Shown: positions 28,381-37,147 of the stretch, one piece after another
How positions within the stretch are numbered: position 1 is the first letter of the stretch
Layout of the letters: each line of letters opens with the position of its first letter
Assembly (NCBI GenBank): GCA_032718475.1
Contig: JAUCBJ010002273.1
Span: 97,779-161,778 of the forward strand
Origin: Nemertoderma westbladi
Lineage: Eukaryota > Xenacoelomorpha > Nemertodermatida > Nemertodermatidae
DNA: 64,000 nt
Direction: 5' to 3'
Position numbers and translations under genes: made by a program
Notes under the pieces: model-generated
The model's database searches: none
What the model saw: only the letters and a program-made list of their open reading frames with translations
What the model was told of the DNA's origin: nothing

Positions 28381-30494
28381 CACACTCTCTCATAAGAAAA
28401 GGTCCACCATAAAGAGCCACACTCTCTCATAAGAAAAGATCCACCATAAAGGGCCACTCTCTCTCATAAGAAAAGGTCCACCATAAAGCGCCACACTCTC
28501 TCATAAGAAAAGGTCCACCATAAAGCGCCACACTCTCTCATAAGAAAAGATCCACCATACAGTGCCACATTCTCCCAATAAAATGTCCGACACCATAAAG
28601 CGCCACACTCTCTCATAAGAAAAGATCCACCATAAAGAGCCACTCTCTCTTATAAGATAAGATCCACCATAAAGCGCCACTCTCTCTCATAAGAAAAGAT
28701 CCACCATAAAGCGCCACTCTCTCTCATAAGAAAAGATCCACCATAAAGGACCACTCTCTTTCATTAGTTAAGATCCACCATAAAGCGCCACTTTCTCTTA
28801 TAAGATAAGATCCACCATAAAGCGCCACTCTCTCTCATAAGAACAGATCCACCATAAAGGTCCACTCTCTTTCATAAGAAAAGATCCACCATAAAGCGCC
28901 ACTCTCTCTCTCATAAGAAAAGATCCACAACAATACGTCCAACACGTCCATAAAGCGACACACTCTCTCATAAGAAAAGGTCCACCATAAAGCGCCACTC
29001 TCTCTCATAAGAAAAGATCCACCATAAAGCGCCACTCTCTCTCTCATAAGAAAAGATCCACAACAATACGTCCAACACGTCCATAAAGCGACACACTCTC
29101 TCATAAGAAAAGGTCCACCATAAAGCGCCACTCTCTCTCATAAGAACAGATCCACCATAAAGGTCCACTCTCTTTCATAAGAAAAGATCCACCATAAAGC
29201 GCCACTCTCTCTCTCATAAGAAAAGATCCACAACAATACGTCCAACACGTCCATAAAGCGACACACTCTCTCATAAGAAAAGGTCCACCATAAAGCGCCA
29301 CTCTCTCTCATAAGAAAAGATCCACCATAAAGGTCCACTCTCTTTCATAAGAAAAGATCCACCATAAAGCGCCACTCTCTCTCATAAGAAAAGATCCACC
29401 ATAAAGAGCCACTCTCTCTTATAAGATAAGATCCACCATAAAGCGCCACTCTCTCTCATAAGAAAAGATCCACCATAAAGCGCCACTCTCTCTCATAAGA
29501 AAAGATCCACCATAAAGGACCACTCTCTTTCATTAGTTAAGATCCACCATAAAGCGCCACTTTCTCTTATAAGATAAGATCCACCATAAAGCGCCACTCT
29601 CTCTCATAAGAACAGATCCACCATAAAGGTCCACTCTCTTTCATAAGAAAAGATCCACCATAAAGCGCCACTCTCTCTCTCATAAGAAAAGATCCACAAC
29701 AATACGTCCAACACGTCCATAAAGCGACACACTCTCTCATAAGAAAAGGTCCACCATAAAGCGCCACTCTCTCTCATAAGAAAAGATCCACCATAAAGGG
29801 CCACTCTCTTTCATAAGAAAAGATCCACCATAAAGAGCCTCTCTCTCTCATAAGAAAAGATCCACCATAAAGTGCCACTCTCTTTCATAAGAAAAAATCC
29901 ACCACAAAGCGCCACTCTCTCTCATAAGAAAAGATCCACCATAAAGGGCCACACTCTTTCACAAGAAAAAATCCACCACAAAGCGCCACTCTCTCTCATA
30001 AGAAAAGATCCACCATAAAGGGCCACACTCTTTCACAAGAAAAGATCCACCATAAAGCGCCACTCTCTCTCATAAGAAAAGATCCACCATAAAGGACCAC
30101 TCTCTTTCATTAGATAAGATCCACCATAAAGCGCCACTTTCTCTTATAAGATAAGATCCACCATAAAGCGCCACTCTCTCTCATAAGAACAGATCCATCA
30201 TAAAGGTCCACTCTCTTTCATAAGAAAAGATCCACCATAAAGCGCCACTCTCTCTCATAAGAAAAGATCCACCACAATACGTCCAACACGTCCATAAAGC
30301 GACACACTCTCTCATAAGAAAAAGTCCACCATAAAGCGCCACTCTCTCTCATAAGAAAAGATCCACCATAAAGGGCCACTCTCTTTCATAAGAAAAGATC
30401 CACCATAAAGAGCCTCTCTCTCTCATAAGAAAAGATCCACCATAAAGTGCCACACTCTTTCATAAGAAAAGATCCACCATAATGAGCCACACTC
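28381..30494. repeat. 37-bp minisatellite, copy 1 (about 57 units)
   Basis: The unit is CATAAAGCGCCACTCTCTCT followed by CATAAGAAAAGATCCAC (37 bp). Variants carry GGTCC, AGAGCC, GGACC and GGGCC. A longer variant block with CAACAATACGTCCAACACGT recurs at 28931, 29064, 29234, 29700 and 30274. A block of about 370 bp, 28632-28998, is repeated at 29401-29767 with an offset of 769 bp. On the minus strand all three frames of the repeat are open, giving pseudo-proteins such as MALYGGSFLMRE; these are shadows of the repeat. Confidence 0.95.
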
Positions 30495-30685
30495 TCACAT
30501 AATTCAATTCAATTCATTTTATTTCATTTTATTTTCCCCGATACTAATATTAAGTAATAATTAAGCACATTTACAATAAACAATAATGACAACTTTAATA
30601 ATAATGCACATTTATTGATAATGGGAAAGGGCAGCAGCCAATAGCAAAGCTAGTCGAGGGCTTCTTCCTTAAAAAAAGATTTGAA
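30495..30685 (-). mobile_element. LINE 3'-end fragment inserted in the 37-bp array
   Basis: About 190 non-repeat bases interrupt the minisatellite. On the minus strand the fragment ends in an AATTGAATTGAATT-type tail (plus strand ATTCAATTCAATTC). A similar tail and a similar AATAGCA...GCTAG block occur at 36717-37010. Short simple-repeat tails are usual for CR1-like LINEs and SINEs that borrow their 3' ends. No coding part is present. Confidence 0.6.
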
Positions 30686-30905
30686 AAAATAAGAAAAGGT
30701 CCACCATAAAGAGCCACTCTCTCTCATAAGAAAAGCCACCATAATTAAAACTCTTCCATAGTAAAAGGTCCACCATAAAGCGCCACATTATACCATAAGA
30801 AAAGGTCCACCATAAAGCGCCACACTTCCTCATAAGAAAAGGTCCACCATGAAGCGGCACACCCTCTAATAAGAAGAGTTCCCCCATAGAGTGCCAGATC
30901 CAGCC
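30686..30905. repeat. Degenerate continuation of the 37-bp minisatellite
   Basis: About six diverged 37-bp units (AAGAAAAGGTCCACCATAAA pieces) resume right after the LINE-tail fragment and fade out by about 30905, showing that the LINE tail inserted into an older, larger array. The minus-strand open frame over it is a repeat artefact. Confidence 0.85.
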
Positions 30906-31189
30906 CCCACAAACAGCGCCCCACACCTCCAATTTCCTCAAACGATCCTAACTCAAAACACTCATGTCAAGACTCCAATATTATGTACGAAAAAATAGTA
31001 ACAATGCATATTATCTAATAATTATAATGGGAATTATCAACTTGAATTATCTGCTTGATGGCGACCGCATTGATGTCTTTACACAATATTTTCTAGGAAT
31101 ATCGGCTGACCGTTACTGCTGAACCGACACCACTGGCTGGCTGACAACTGCTATTCTGCTACCGGTACCTTGATTTTATATAAATATAC

Positions 31190-31910
31190 GGTAATTTTAA
31201 TGGCAGCCAGGATATCCACTAACAACAAATATGATCCTCTTCATCGGTTGACAGAATCCCTTAGCCAACTCCGATCAGGTCTCAATGAAGAGCACGAAAT
31301 AGTTGCGGGGTCTATGGAAAACCTCGACCATATTATATGCAACATAGTCACCAATTTACCTCCTGGCACGTGAAGTCATCAAGCTCCCCAGCGCAAAACT
31401 CGGAATTGAATTGACTCTAAATGATTTTGACCGCTGTCACAATCTCAGCCAATCTAATAAGGGATCAAAGGAACTATGCATCACTAAGTTTACAAACTAT
31501 CGGGCAAAGGCTAAGGTGATCACGAAGCGTTGACTCCTTAAGGGATCCAATATTCTTATTACGGATAGCCTAACAAAACGGCTTTGTTTTACTTAAGCGA
31601 AACCTAAAGGTTGACCACGCTCCGCGTGGAGCTCGGATGGAAGAATCTTGGTTGCCCGAATTTGTGGTACACCAGAATGGTGATTTCATCCCTTACTGAC
31701 ATTGAAGCATGGACACCTCCATCATCAGATACACCACCGGTTGTATGTCACAAATCGAAGGCCTCGGGGTACAAATAGCGGAACCTCAACCAATGCTGCA
31801 ATGGCTGCACCGGCTACATCCCCCACACGCAGTAAATTCGTCAACCGCAGACACCATCAGTGGCCCAAGGAACTGCCCCGAAGAACAAAAAGGGTAAGAA
31901 GTAAGTAAAT
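31190..31910 (+). pseudogene. Relic of CR1/L1-like ORF1 protein
   Basis: An intact start region (MAARISTNNKYDPLHRLTES, from 31200) runs to a stop near 31371. Further on, in broken frames, come DFDRCHNLSQSNKGS, then KFTNYRAKAKVITKR, then LLKGSNILITDSLT. This order (RCHRLG..., IIVKFxxYxxxxxV, LKGxxIFIxEDLT) is that of the RNA-binding C-terminal domain of many LINE ORF1 proteins. A basic KNKKGKK end follows near 31890. Several stops and frameshifts make it non-functional. It lies just upstream of the PHD/endonuclease relic, as expected for one two-ORF element on the plus strand. Confidence 0.7.
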
Positions 31911-31946
31911 AGGTCAAATGACTAATGAACTCTTAATTACTTATAT

Positions 31947-33300
31947 GTGTGTGTAATTATAATTATCATGGCAACGAAACAATCTGTACATATGATATGG
32001 CTAATACATATCATATGTATTAGGCCTACTATATATCACTGTGGTTCATGTAATGTATCAGTAGGCAAAAAACAGATGGCCATTTCTTGTGATTACTGCA
32101 ATAAATGGATACAACTTAAATGTATTTGGTATTTCGTCCAATTATTCGAGGTCTGACTACCGATATTTTCAAAATTCTAACTATTCCTAGTACTATTCAT
32201 ACTGCATTGCAGCATCATTACCCTTTCAGTGGACAGCAGATGAGGATGAATATAAATTAACAATCACAGACTACGGAATTCCAGGAACAATAAATATTGA
32301 GGCCCTTGATAGTATGTATTTCGAGCCCTACAAAATTGCAGCTGATAATGAGAATGATTTGGATGGAGAGATATCAATCCAAATTTAAACTTTACTTCTG
32401 ACCACTCTGCTATACGCAATTGTCAATATTATTTTTCAAACGATTTTAATAGTAAATGTACTACTAATATTGATAATGATATCTGAATGATTCGTTTCAA
32501 CTCACGCTGTCTGTGTTCGAGTTTTGAAAATATAACTTCATACCTCGATCAATTGGACGTTAAATTCAATTACATTGGAATTTCGGAGAGTTTGCTAAAC
32601 AAACGACGCCATGATCTTACAAAATTTGATATCCCGGGTTATATTCCATTCTTGGACTGCCGCTCAGATGAGTCTGGAGCGGGTATTGCACTCTATGTAT
32701 CTGAAAATATATCAGCAATACCCAGAAAGGACCTGAAAATCAAGCGATCAAATGACTATGATATGCAAATTCTTTTCACTGAAATTCCTCAACCAAAATT
32801 TAAAAATATTTTACTTAAATTTAATTTGTCGGCCACCTTGTTTAGTCATTCACGATAGTATTGGCAAATTAAATGATATTTTTAAAAAGATAACTGACGA
32901 AGGAAAAACTAATGGGCTAACAATAACTAAATAAGGTACCTCAGATTGTCATTTACAACACCCGCGACTTCTATAACTTTCTAACATCTTTCAATTTCTC
33001 TCCCACTATATCTAAACCAACACGAATCACTGAATCCTCAGCCACACTCATAGATAACATTCACTACTCCCCAGCTACTGGTTATGCATTCCGGTTTACT
33101 TATGGCAGCAATCTCTAATCATCTCCCTGTGTTTTTGTTTGGTAATGCCAAATCAACCAATTCAATACGAAACAAAAATACCTACATTCAAAAACGGAAA
33201 ATTACAACACTTTTTGAGTACGTTTGATGAATGCCTTGGCAATATGAACTGGGAAGATGTATTCGATACAATAGATTCTACACGAAGTGGGGCCTTCGCG
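31947..33300 (+). pseudogene. CR1-like LINE ORF2 relic: PHD finger and endonuclease
   Basis: The frame 32030-32130 encodes HCGSCNVSVGKKQMAISCDY and CNKWIQLKC, a PHD-type zinc finger as found at the start of ORF2 in many CR1-like LINEs. At 32487-32858 an apurinic-type endonuclease fragment follows: NSRCLCSSFENITSYLDQLD, IGISESLLNK (SET-like motif) and GAGIALYVSENI. Past frameshifts come PTRITESSATLIDNI (about 33020) and, near 33105, the remnant of ISDHLPVF. The linker toward the RT (NWEDVFDTIDSTRSG) ends near 33290. There are many stops. The RT palm is missing and a satellite begins where it should lie. Confidence 0.75.
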
Positions 33301-33309
33301 CAGCACGTG

Positions 33310-34580
33310 AAATGAGTTAATGCTAAGTATCAACTCGAAAGGATTATAAAAACATAGGAGAAGATTTTCCCGGAAAACGTTAACCCTCTAGCGGGAGACT
33401 GGGTAACTGAAGAAGGAAGGATTAGTTTCCCTACAAAGCCACATCCTATGGTCTATTACATATCTACCAAGTTTCCGATTGACGGATCATAAATAACGAA
33501 ATGTTGGAAGGTTTTCACTTTCATACATTTAGCCCTCTAGCGGCATATTAAAGAACTACGGATCGATCACCTTCCTCACAAAGACGAGGCATGTGGTCTA
33601 GTACATACCGGTACTGTATATTCCAAAATTCAGCTTAAATAGATTAAGATCAAGGAATTCGCAAAGGTTATCACTTTCCTACATTTCGCCCTCTAGCGGC
33701 AGACTCGAAAACTCCGGACCGATTACTGTCCACACAAAGACTTAGGATGTCTTCTAGTACATATATGACAAGTTTCAGCGTAATCAGATCATAAACAACT
33801 AAATGGAAGAATAATTTCACATTCGGGACATTTCGCCCTCTAGCGGCAGACTGGAGAACTGCAGACAGATTAGCCTCCTTTGAAATTTACAGCTAATGGT
33901 CTAGTACATACTTCCCAAGTTTCAGCTTAAACGGATTAAAAGCAAAGAAATGGGTGGCCATTTAATGTTTAGACATGTGGCCCTCTAGCGGGAGACTGGA
34001 AAACTTCGGACCGATTACAATCCACACAAAGACTCAGGATGTCTTCTAGTACATATATGACAAGTTTCAGCGTAATCAGATCATAAACAACTAAATGGAA
34101 GAATAATTTCACATTCGGGACATTTCGCCCTCTAGCGGCAGACTGGAGAACTGCAGACAGATTAGCCTCCTTTGAAATTTACAGCTAATGGTCTAGTACA
34201 TACTTCCCAAGTTTCAGCTTAAACGGATTAAAAGCAAAGAAATGGGTGGCCATTTAATGTTTAGACATGTGGCCCTCTAGCGGGAGACTGGAAAACTTCG
34301 GACCGATTACAATCCACACAAAGACTCAGGATGTCATCTAGTACATATATGACAAGTTTCAGCGTAATCAGATCATAAACAACTAAATGGAAGAATAATT
34401 TCACATTCGGGACATTTCGCCCTCTAGCGGCAGACTGGAGAACTGCAGACAGATTAGCCTCCTTTGAAATTTACAGCTAATGGTCTAGTACATACTTCCC
34501 AAGTTTCAGCTTAAACGGATTAAAAGCAAAGAAATGGGTGGCCATTTAATGTTTAGACATGTGGCCCTCTAGCGGGAGAC
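33310..34580. repeat. 146-bp satellite with dimeric 292-bp higher-order unit
   Basis: Monomers of about 146 bp, each centred on CCCTCTAGCGG, sit in tandem. The motif starts at 33384, 33533, 33689, 33836, 33981, 34128, 34273, 34420 and 34565. From 33811 on, two monomer types alternate with an exact 292-bp period (landmark ATAATTTCAC at 33811, 34103, 34395). The first three monomers are older and more diverged. The array sits inside the CR1-like relic, between the endonuclease linker and the RT end. Confidence 0.9.
33384..34575 (-). promoter_or_regulatory. Nine CTCF-like motifs in satellite monomers
   Basis: On the minus strand each monomer carries CCGCTAGAGGG, often followed by C and G. Against the published CTCF core consensus CCASYAGRKGGC only the third base differs. 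Spacings are 149, 156, 147, 145, 147, 145, 147 and 145 bp. Binding is inferred from the motif only; the motif could simply be a conserved part of the satellite. Confidence 0.45.
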
Positions 34581-34698
34581 CATTGCACTGATGGTGTCTG
34601 AAAGTCTCTCAAAAATCTCAACTTTTGCTCATATTGATACCTACAAATTTTCAACTTGGCAGCTTTAAATCCGACAAAGTTATTAGCATGTCAAAATC

Positions 34699-34770
34699 GT
34701 AACGACGACGACAACGACGACGACGACAACGACGACGACGACAACGACGACGACGACGACGACGACAACT
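34699..34770. repeat. (ACG)n microsatellite
   Basis: An AACGACGACG trinucleotide tract of about 70 bases with occasional ACA units. It gives an Arg-rich minus-strand frame that is an artefact. The flanking stretch 34580-34865 has no gene; it holds a diverged interspersed sequence of unknown family. Confidence 0.95.
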
Positions 34771-34864
34771 ATTTGCATAAATTGACCCACCCCCTAACAG
34801 TGTCAATTCGCTAAGGCTCCGCCAACTTCGTGGCTCGCCCCACACCCCACGAATAATTTAAGAA

Positions 34865-35155
34865 TATAATTTTGCAGATGATACGAATTTGCTTTTATCA
34901 GGTTCAGACATAAATAACATTATTAATACCGCTAACATCAAACTGAAAAACTAGCTAAAAGGTTTCAAATAAATAGACTGTCAATGAACGTGGATAAAAC
35001 CCATTGTATTATATTCAATCAATACAATAATAAAACAATATCTACTTCCCAAGAAGTCAATATTAGTGGAAAAATTATAAAAAAGAAACAATGCATAAAA
35101 TTCTTAGGTGTTCTCATTGATGCAAATTTAAATTGGAAAGATCACATATCGCACA
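34865..35155 (+). pseudogene. End of CR1-like reverse transcriptase (plus strand)
   Basis: The frame at 34874 reads ADDTNLLLSGSDINNI, the catalytic (F)ADD motif of a reverse transcriptase. After in-frame stops comes LSMNVDKTHCIIFNQ (from about 34980) and then IKFLGVLIDANLNWKDHISH, typical of the RT thumb of CR1/Jockey-type LINEs. This is most likely the 3' part of the same element as the ORF1 and endonuclease relics upstream. It stops abruptly at 35155, where the (TAG)n tail of the RTE element begins. Confidence 0.8.
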
Positions 35156-35169
35156 TACTACTACTACTA
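35155..35169 (-). repeat. (TAG)n tail of RTE element doubling as stop codons
   Basis: Plus strand CTACTACTACTAG gives TAGTAGTAGTAG on the minus strand directly after the last RTE codon. RTE-type LINEs often end in short tandem repeats. Here the first repeat is also the stop codon of the RT reading frame, so there is essentially no 3' untranslated region. Confidence 0.75.
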
Positions 35170-36717
35170 GGTCGAGCGAACTCGGACAGTGGAAATGAGA
35201 TCCTTCCAGGCTTCCCGATTCTCCATAGTTGTCGCAATTTCGTTTCTCCCAAGTTCAGTATCCCTTTCAAGTTGATCTATATATGTTATGGCCGGTCGTC
35301 CACGACTACGCTTTCCATGAGTTGGTTGCCAGAAAAGTAGATCTGGTATGACCTCGTCTTTACTTCGCCAGCAGTGCCCACTGAATCTTAATCTGCGTTC
35401 ACGGAGGGTGGTTGATACAGGTGGTATTGTACCATAAAGCTCGGCGTTTGTCATGTGTTGTCTCCAGCTGATGTTTAGGGCTGCCCTTAGTAGTCTTGTG
35501 TAGCAACCATCAATTCGTTGTTCAAGTGATTTAGTCAGTGTCCAGGTCTCACCCCCGTATAAAAATACACTTTCCACTGTGGCTCGAAAGAACTTGGTCT
35601 TCAGGTGCCTGGAGAGATCTGATTTCCAGATGGTATCCATTTTTGATAGAGCTACCCAAGCCTTTGCTTTCCTAACTTCTATGTCCTTTTTGCTACTCTC
35701 TATCCATGATCCAAGGTACTGGAAGTCATCGACCTTCCTTAGTTGACTATTATCAATGGTTGTCAAGTTTCCCTCAACATTAAAGGTCATGAATTCGGTC
35801 TTGGTAGCATTTATATGCAATCCAACCTCCTTAGCAGCCTTCTCCACTTTATTTAGTAGAAGCTGTGCATCTGCTAGCGTATTAGAGAGCAGGGCGATGT
35901 CATCCGCAAAGTCGGTGTCTGTGACTGTAGTTGCCGCATATCTACTACTTCTGCGTTCTTGAAGTGTGAATCCCAGATCTTCACCCTTTGTGGCCGTCCT
36001 CATTGCGTAATCCAGCACAATTAACAATAGTAATGGTGCTAATGTGTCATCTTGCAGTACGCCAGCCAGGATTGAGAAAAACTCAGTTTCACCATCTGGT
36101 GAGAGTACCTGCGCTTCTGTGTCACAATATAACAATCCAATGCCAGCAACAATTACTTCTGGTATTCCATAAGCTCTTAGGATTTCAAGCATTTTACCTC
36201 TATGGATGGAGTCGAATGCCTTCTTGAAGTCCACAAAAGTCATGACTGCGGGGAGATTCTTTGACTTAATTCCTTCAATCAGTCTCCGTAGTGCAAGTAT
36301 CTGAGCTATTGTTGATCTACTTGGTCGAAATCCGTTTTGGCTCTTACGCAGTAGTTTCTCTATGTGAGGCCTAATCCTATATAGAATCATTTTATTGTAT
36401 ATTTTGGCAGCTACCACAAGCAGACAGATCCCACGATAGTTTGTTGGTATGCCGAGGTCTCCTTTCTTGGGGAGAGACTTTAGTTGACCTTTAGTCCAAA
36501 TTGGTGGTGGCTTTTCCCCTTTTAACATCCGGTTGCAAACATTCAATAATGGTCTATTTAGCACTCTGGTTTTCCATACCTCCGCTGGGATTTCATCTAA
36601 TCCCCTCACTTTATTATTGGACATGCTTTTAATGCTTCTTTGGAGTTTGGCAGGTGTGAAGTCCCCTGTTTCTATAGGTAGTGTCTTGTCATATATTTTC
36701 CTTGTATTCAATTTCAA
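35167..36717 (-). CDS. RTE-type LINE reverse transcriptase, 5'-truncated
   Basis: A 516-codon open frame. It begins inside the linker to the RT: the first codons (MKLNT) come from an inserted LINE tail, and the native part starts at about residue 5 (TRKIYDKTLPIETGDF). RT landmarks in order are NYRGICLL (93-100), QNGFRPSRST (127-136), FVDFKKAFDS (161-170), GVLQDDTLAP (219-228, where GVLQGD is usual) and TDFADDIALL (268-277) with both catalytic Asp present. A thumb region with YLGSW and a C-terminal domain (LYGGETWTL, GKRSRGRP) follow. The endonuclease half is absent. The frame has no stops, so the insertion is relatively young, but the element is truncated and cannot be autonomous. RTE is the best clade fit by motif style; other related clades are possible. 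Confidence 0.85.
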   Translation of the reverse strand: MKLNTRKIYDKTLPIETGDFTPAKLQRSIKSMSNNKVRGLDEIPAEVWKTRVLNRPLLNVCNRMLKGEKPPPIWTKGQLKSLPKKGDLGIPTNYRGICLLVVAAKIYNKMILYRIRPHIEKLLRKSQNGFRPSRSTIAQILALRRLIEGIKSKNLPAVMTFVDFKKAFDSIHRGKMLEILRAYGIPEVIVAGIGLLYCDTEAQVLSPDGETEFFSILAGVLQDDTLAPLLLLIVLDYAMRTATKGEDLGFTLQERRSSRYAATTVTDTDFADDIALLSNTLADAQLLLNKVEKAAKEVGLHINATKTEFMTFNVEGNLTTIDNSQLRKVDDFQYLGSWIESSKKDIEVRKAKAWVALSKMDTIWKSDLSRHLKTKFFRATVESVFLYGGETWTLTKSLEQRIDGCYTRLLRAALNISWRQHMTNAELYGTIPPVSTTLRERRLRFSGHCWRSKDEVIPDLLFWQPTHGKRSRGRPAITYIDQLERDTELGRNEIATTMENREAWKDLISTVRVRST

Positions 36718-37015
36718 TTCAATTCAAATTTATTCAAACAAACAAACATTTAAAATCTAATATATAGCCTACACCAGGACCCATAGCCAGCCACATATCT
36801 TACATAACCAGAATATTTCTAGTTGTAATTAAGTAATATTAGTAATATAATCAGGGGGCTGGATTGAGTCGGTAACTACGGTAGATGGTTATTAATGTAT
36901 GAAGTTTGTTTGTTTCAGGAGAACAGCAAAATAGCAGTGCTAGTGACTAGCTGTCCACCTGGTAAAAATACTGGATATAAATATTGACGTTGGATTTATT
37001 ATTTATATTCTTATG
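36717..37015 (-). mobile_element. LINE 3'-end fragment interrupting the RTE element
   Basis: The sequence begins (minus-strand 3' end) with a TTGAATTGAATTGAAATTG tail and runs into about 290 bases with GCAAAATAGCAGTGCTAGTG. It resembles 30495-30685 in tail type and in the AATAGCA..GCTAG block. It cuts the RTE frame just upstream of TRKIYDKT, so it inserted after the RTE or at the point of its 5' truncation. Confidence 0.55.
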
Positions 37016-37022
37016 TTTATGA

Positions 37023-37047
37023 GGGGGGGGGGGGGGGGGGGGGGGGG
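37023..37047. repeat. G25 homopolymer
   Basis: A run of 25 G followed by TGGTGGTG. Long poly-G is unusual in this AT-rich sequence; three more runs occur (48895-48914, 61688-61711, 62372-62385). The run could form G-quadruplexes; its exact length is prone to sequencing error. Confidence 0.9.
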
Positions 37048-37147
37048 TGGTGGTGTAAGGACTTGGATTGTGGATTATACTTAATTATAATTAGATTTAA
37101 AATTAGAATGACATAAATACATATTTTACGTGCAGAGTGCCAGAGCG

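Noticed and set aside
34651-34845. Arg-rich minus-strand frame
   Set aside because: It is the translation of the (ACG)n microsatellite.
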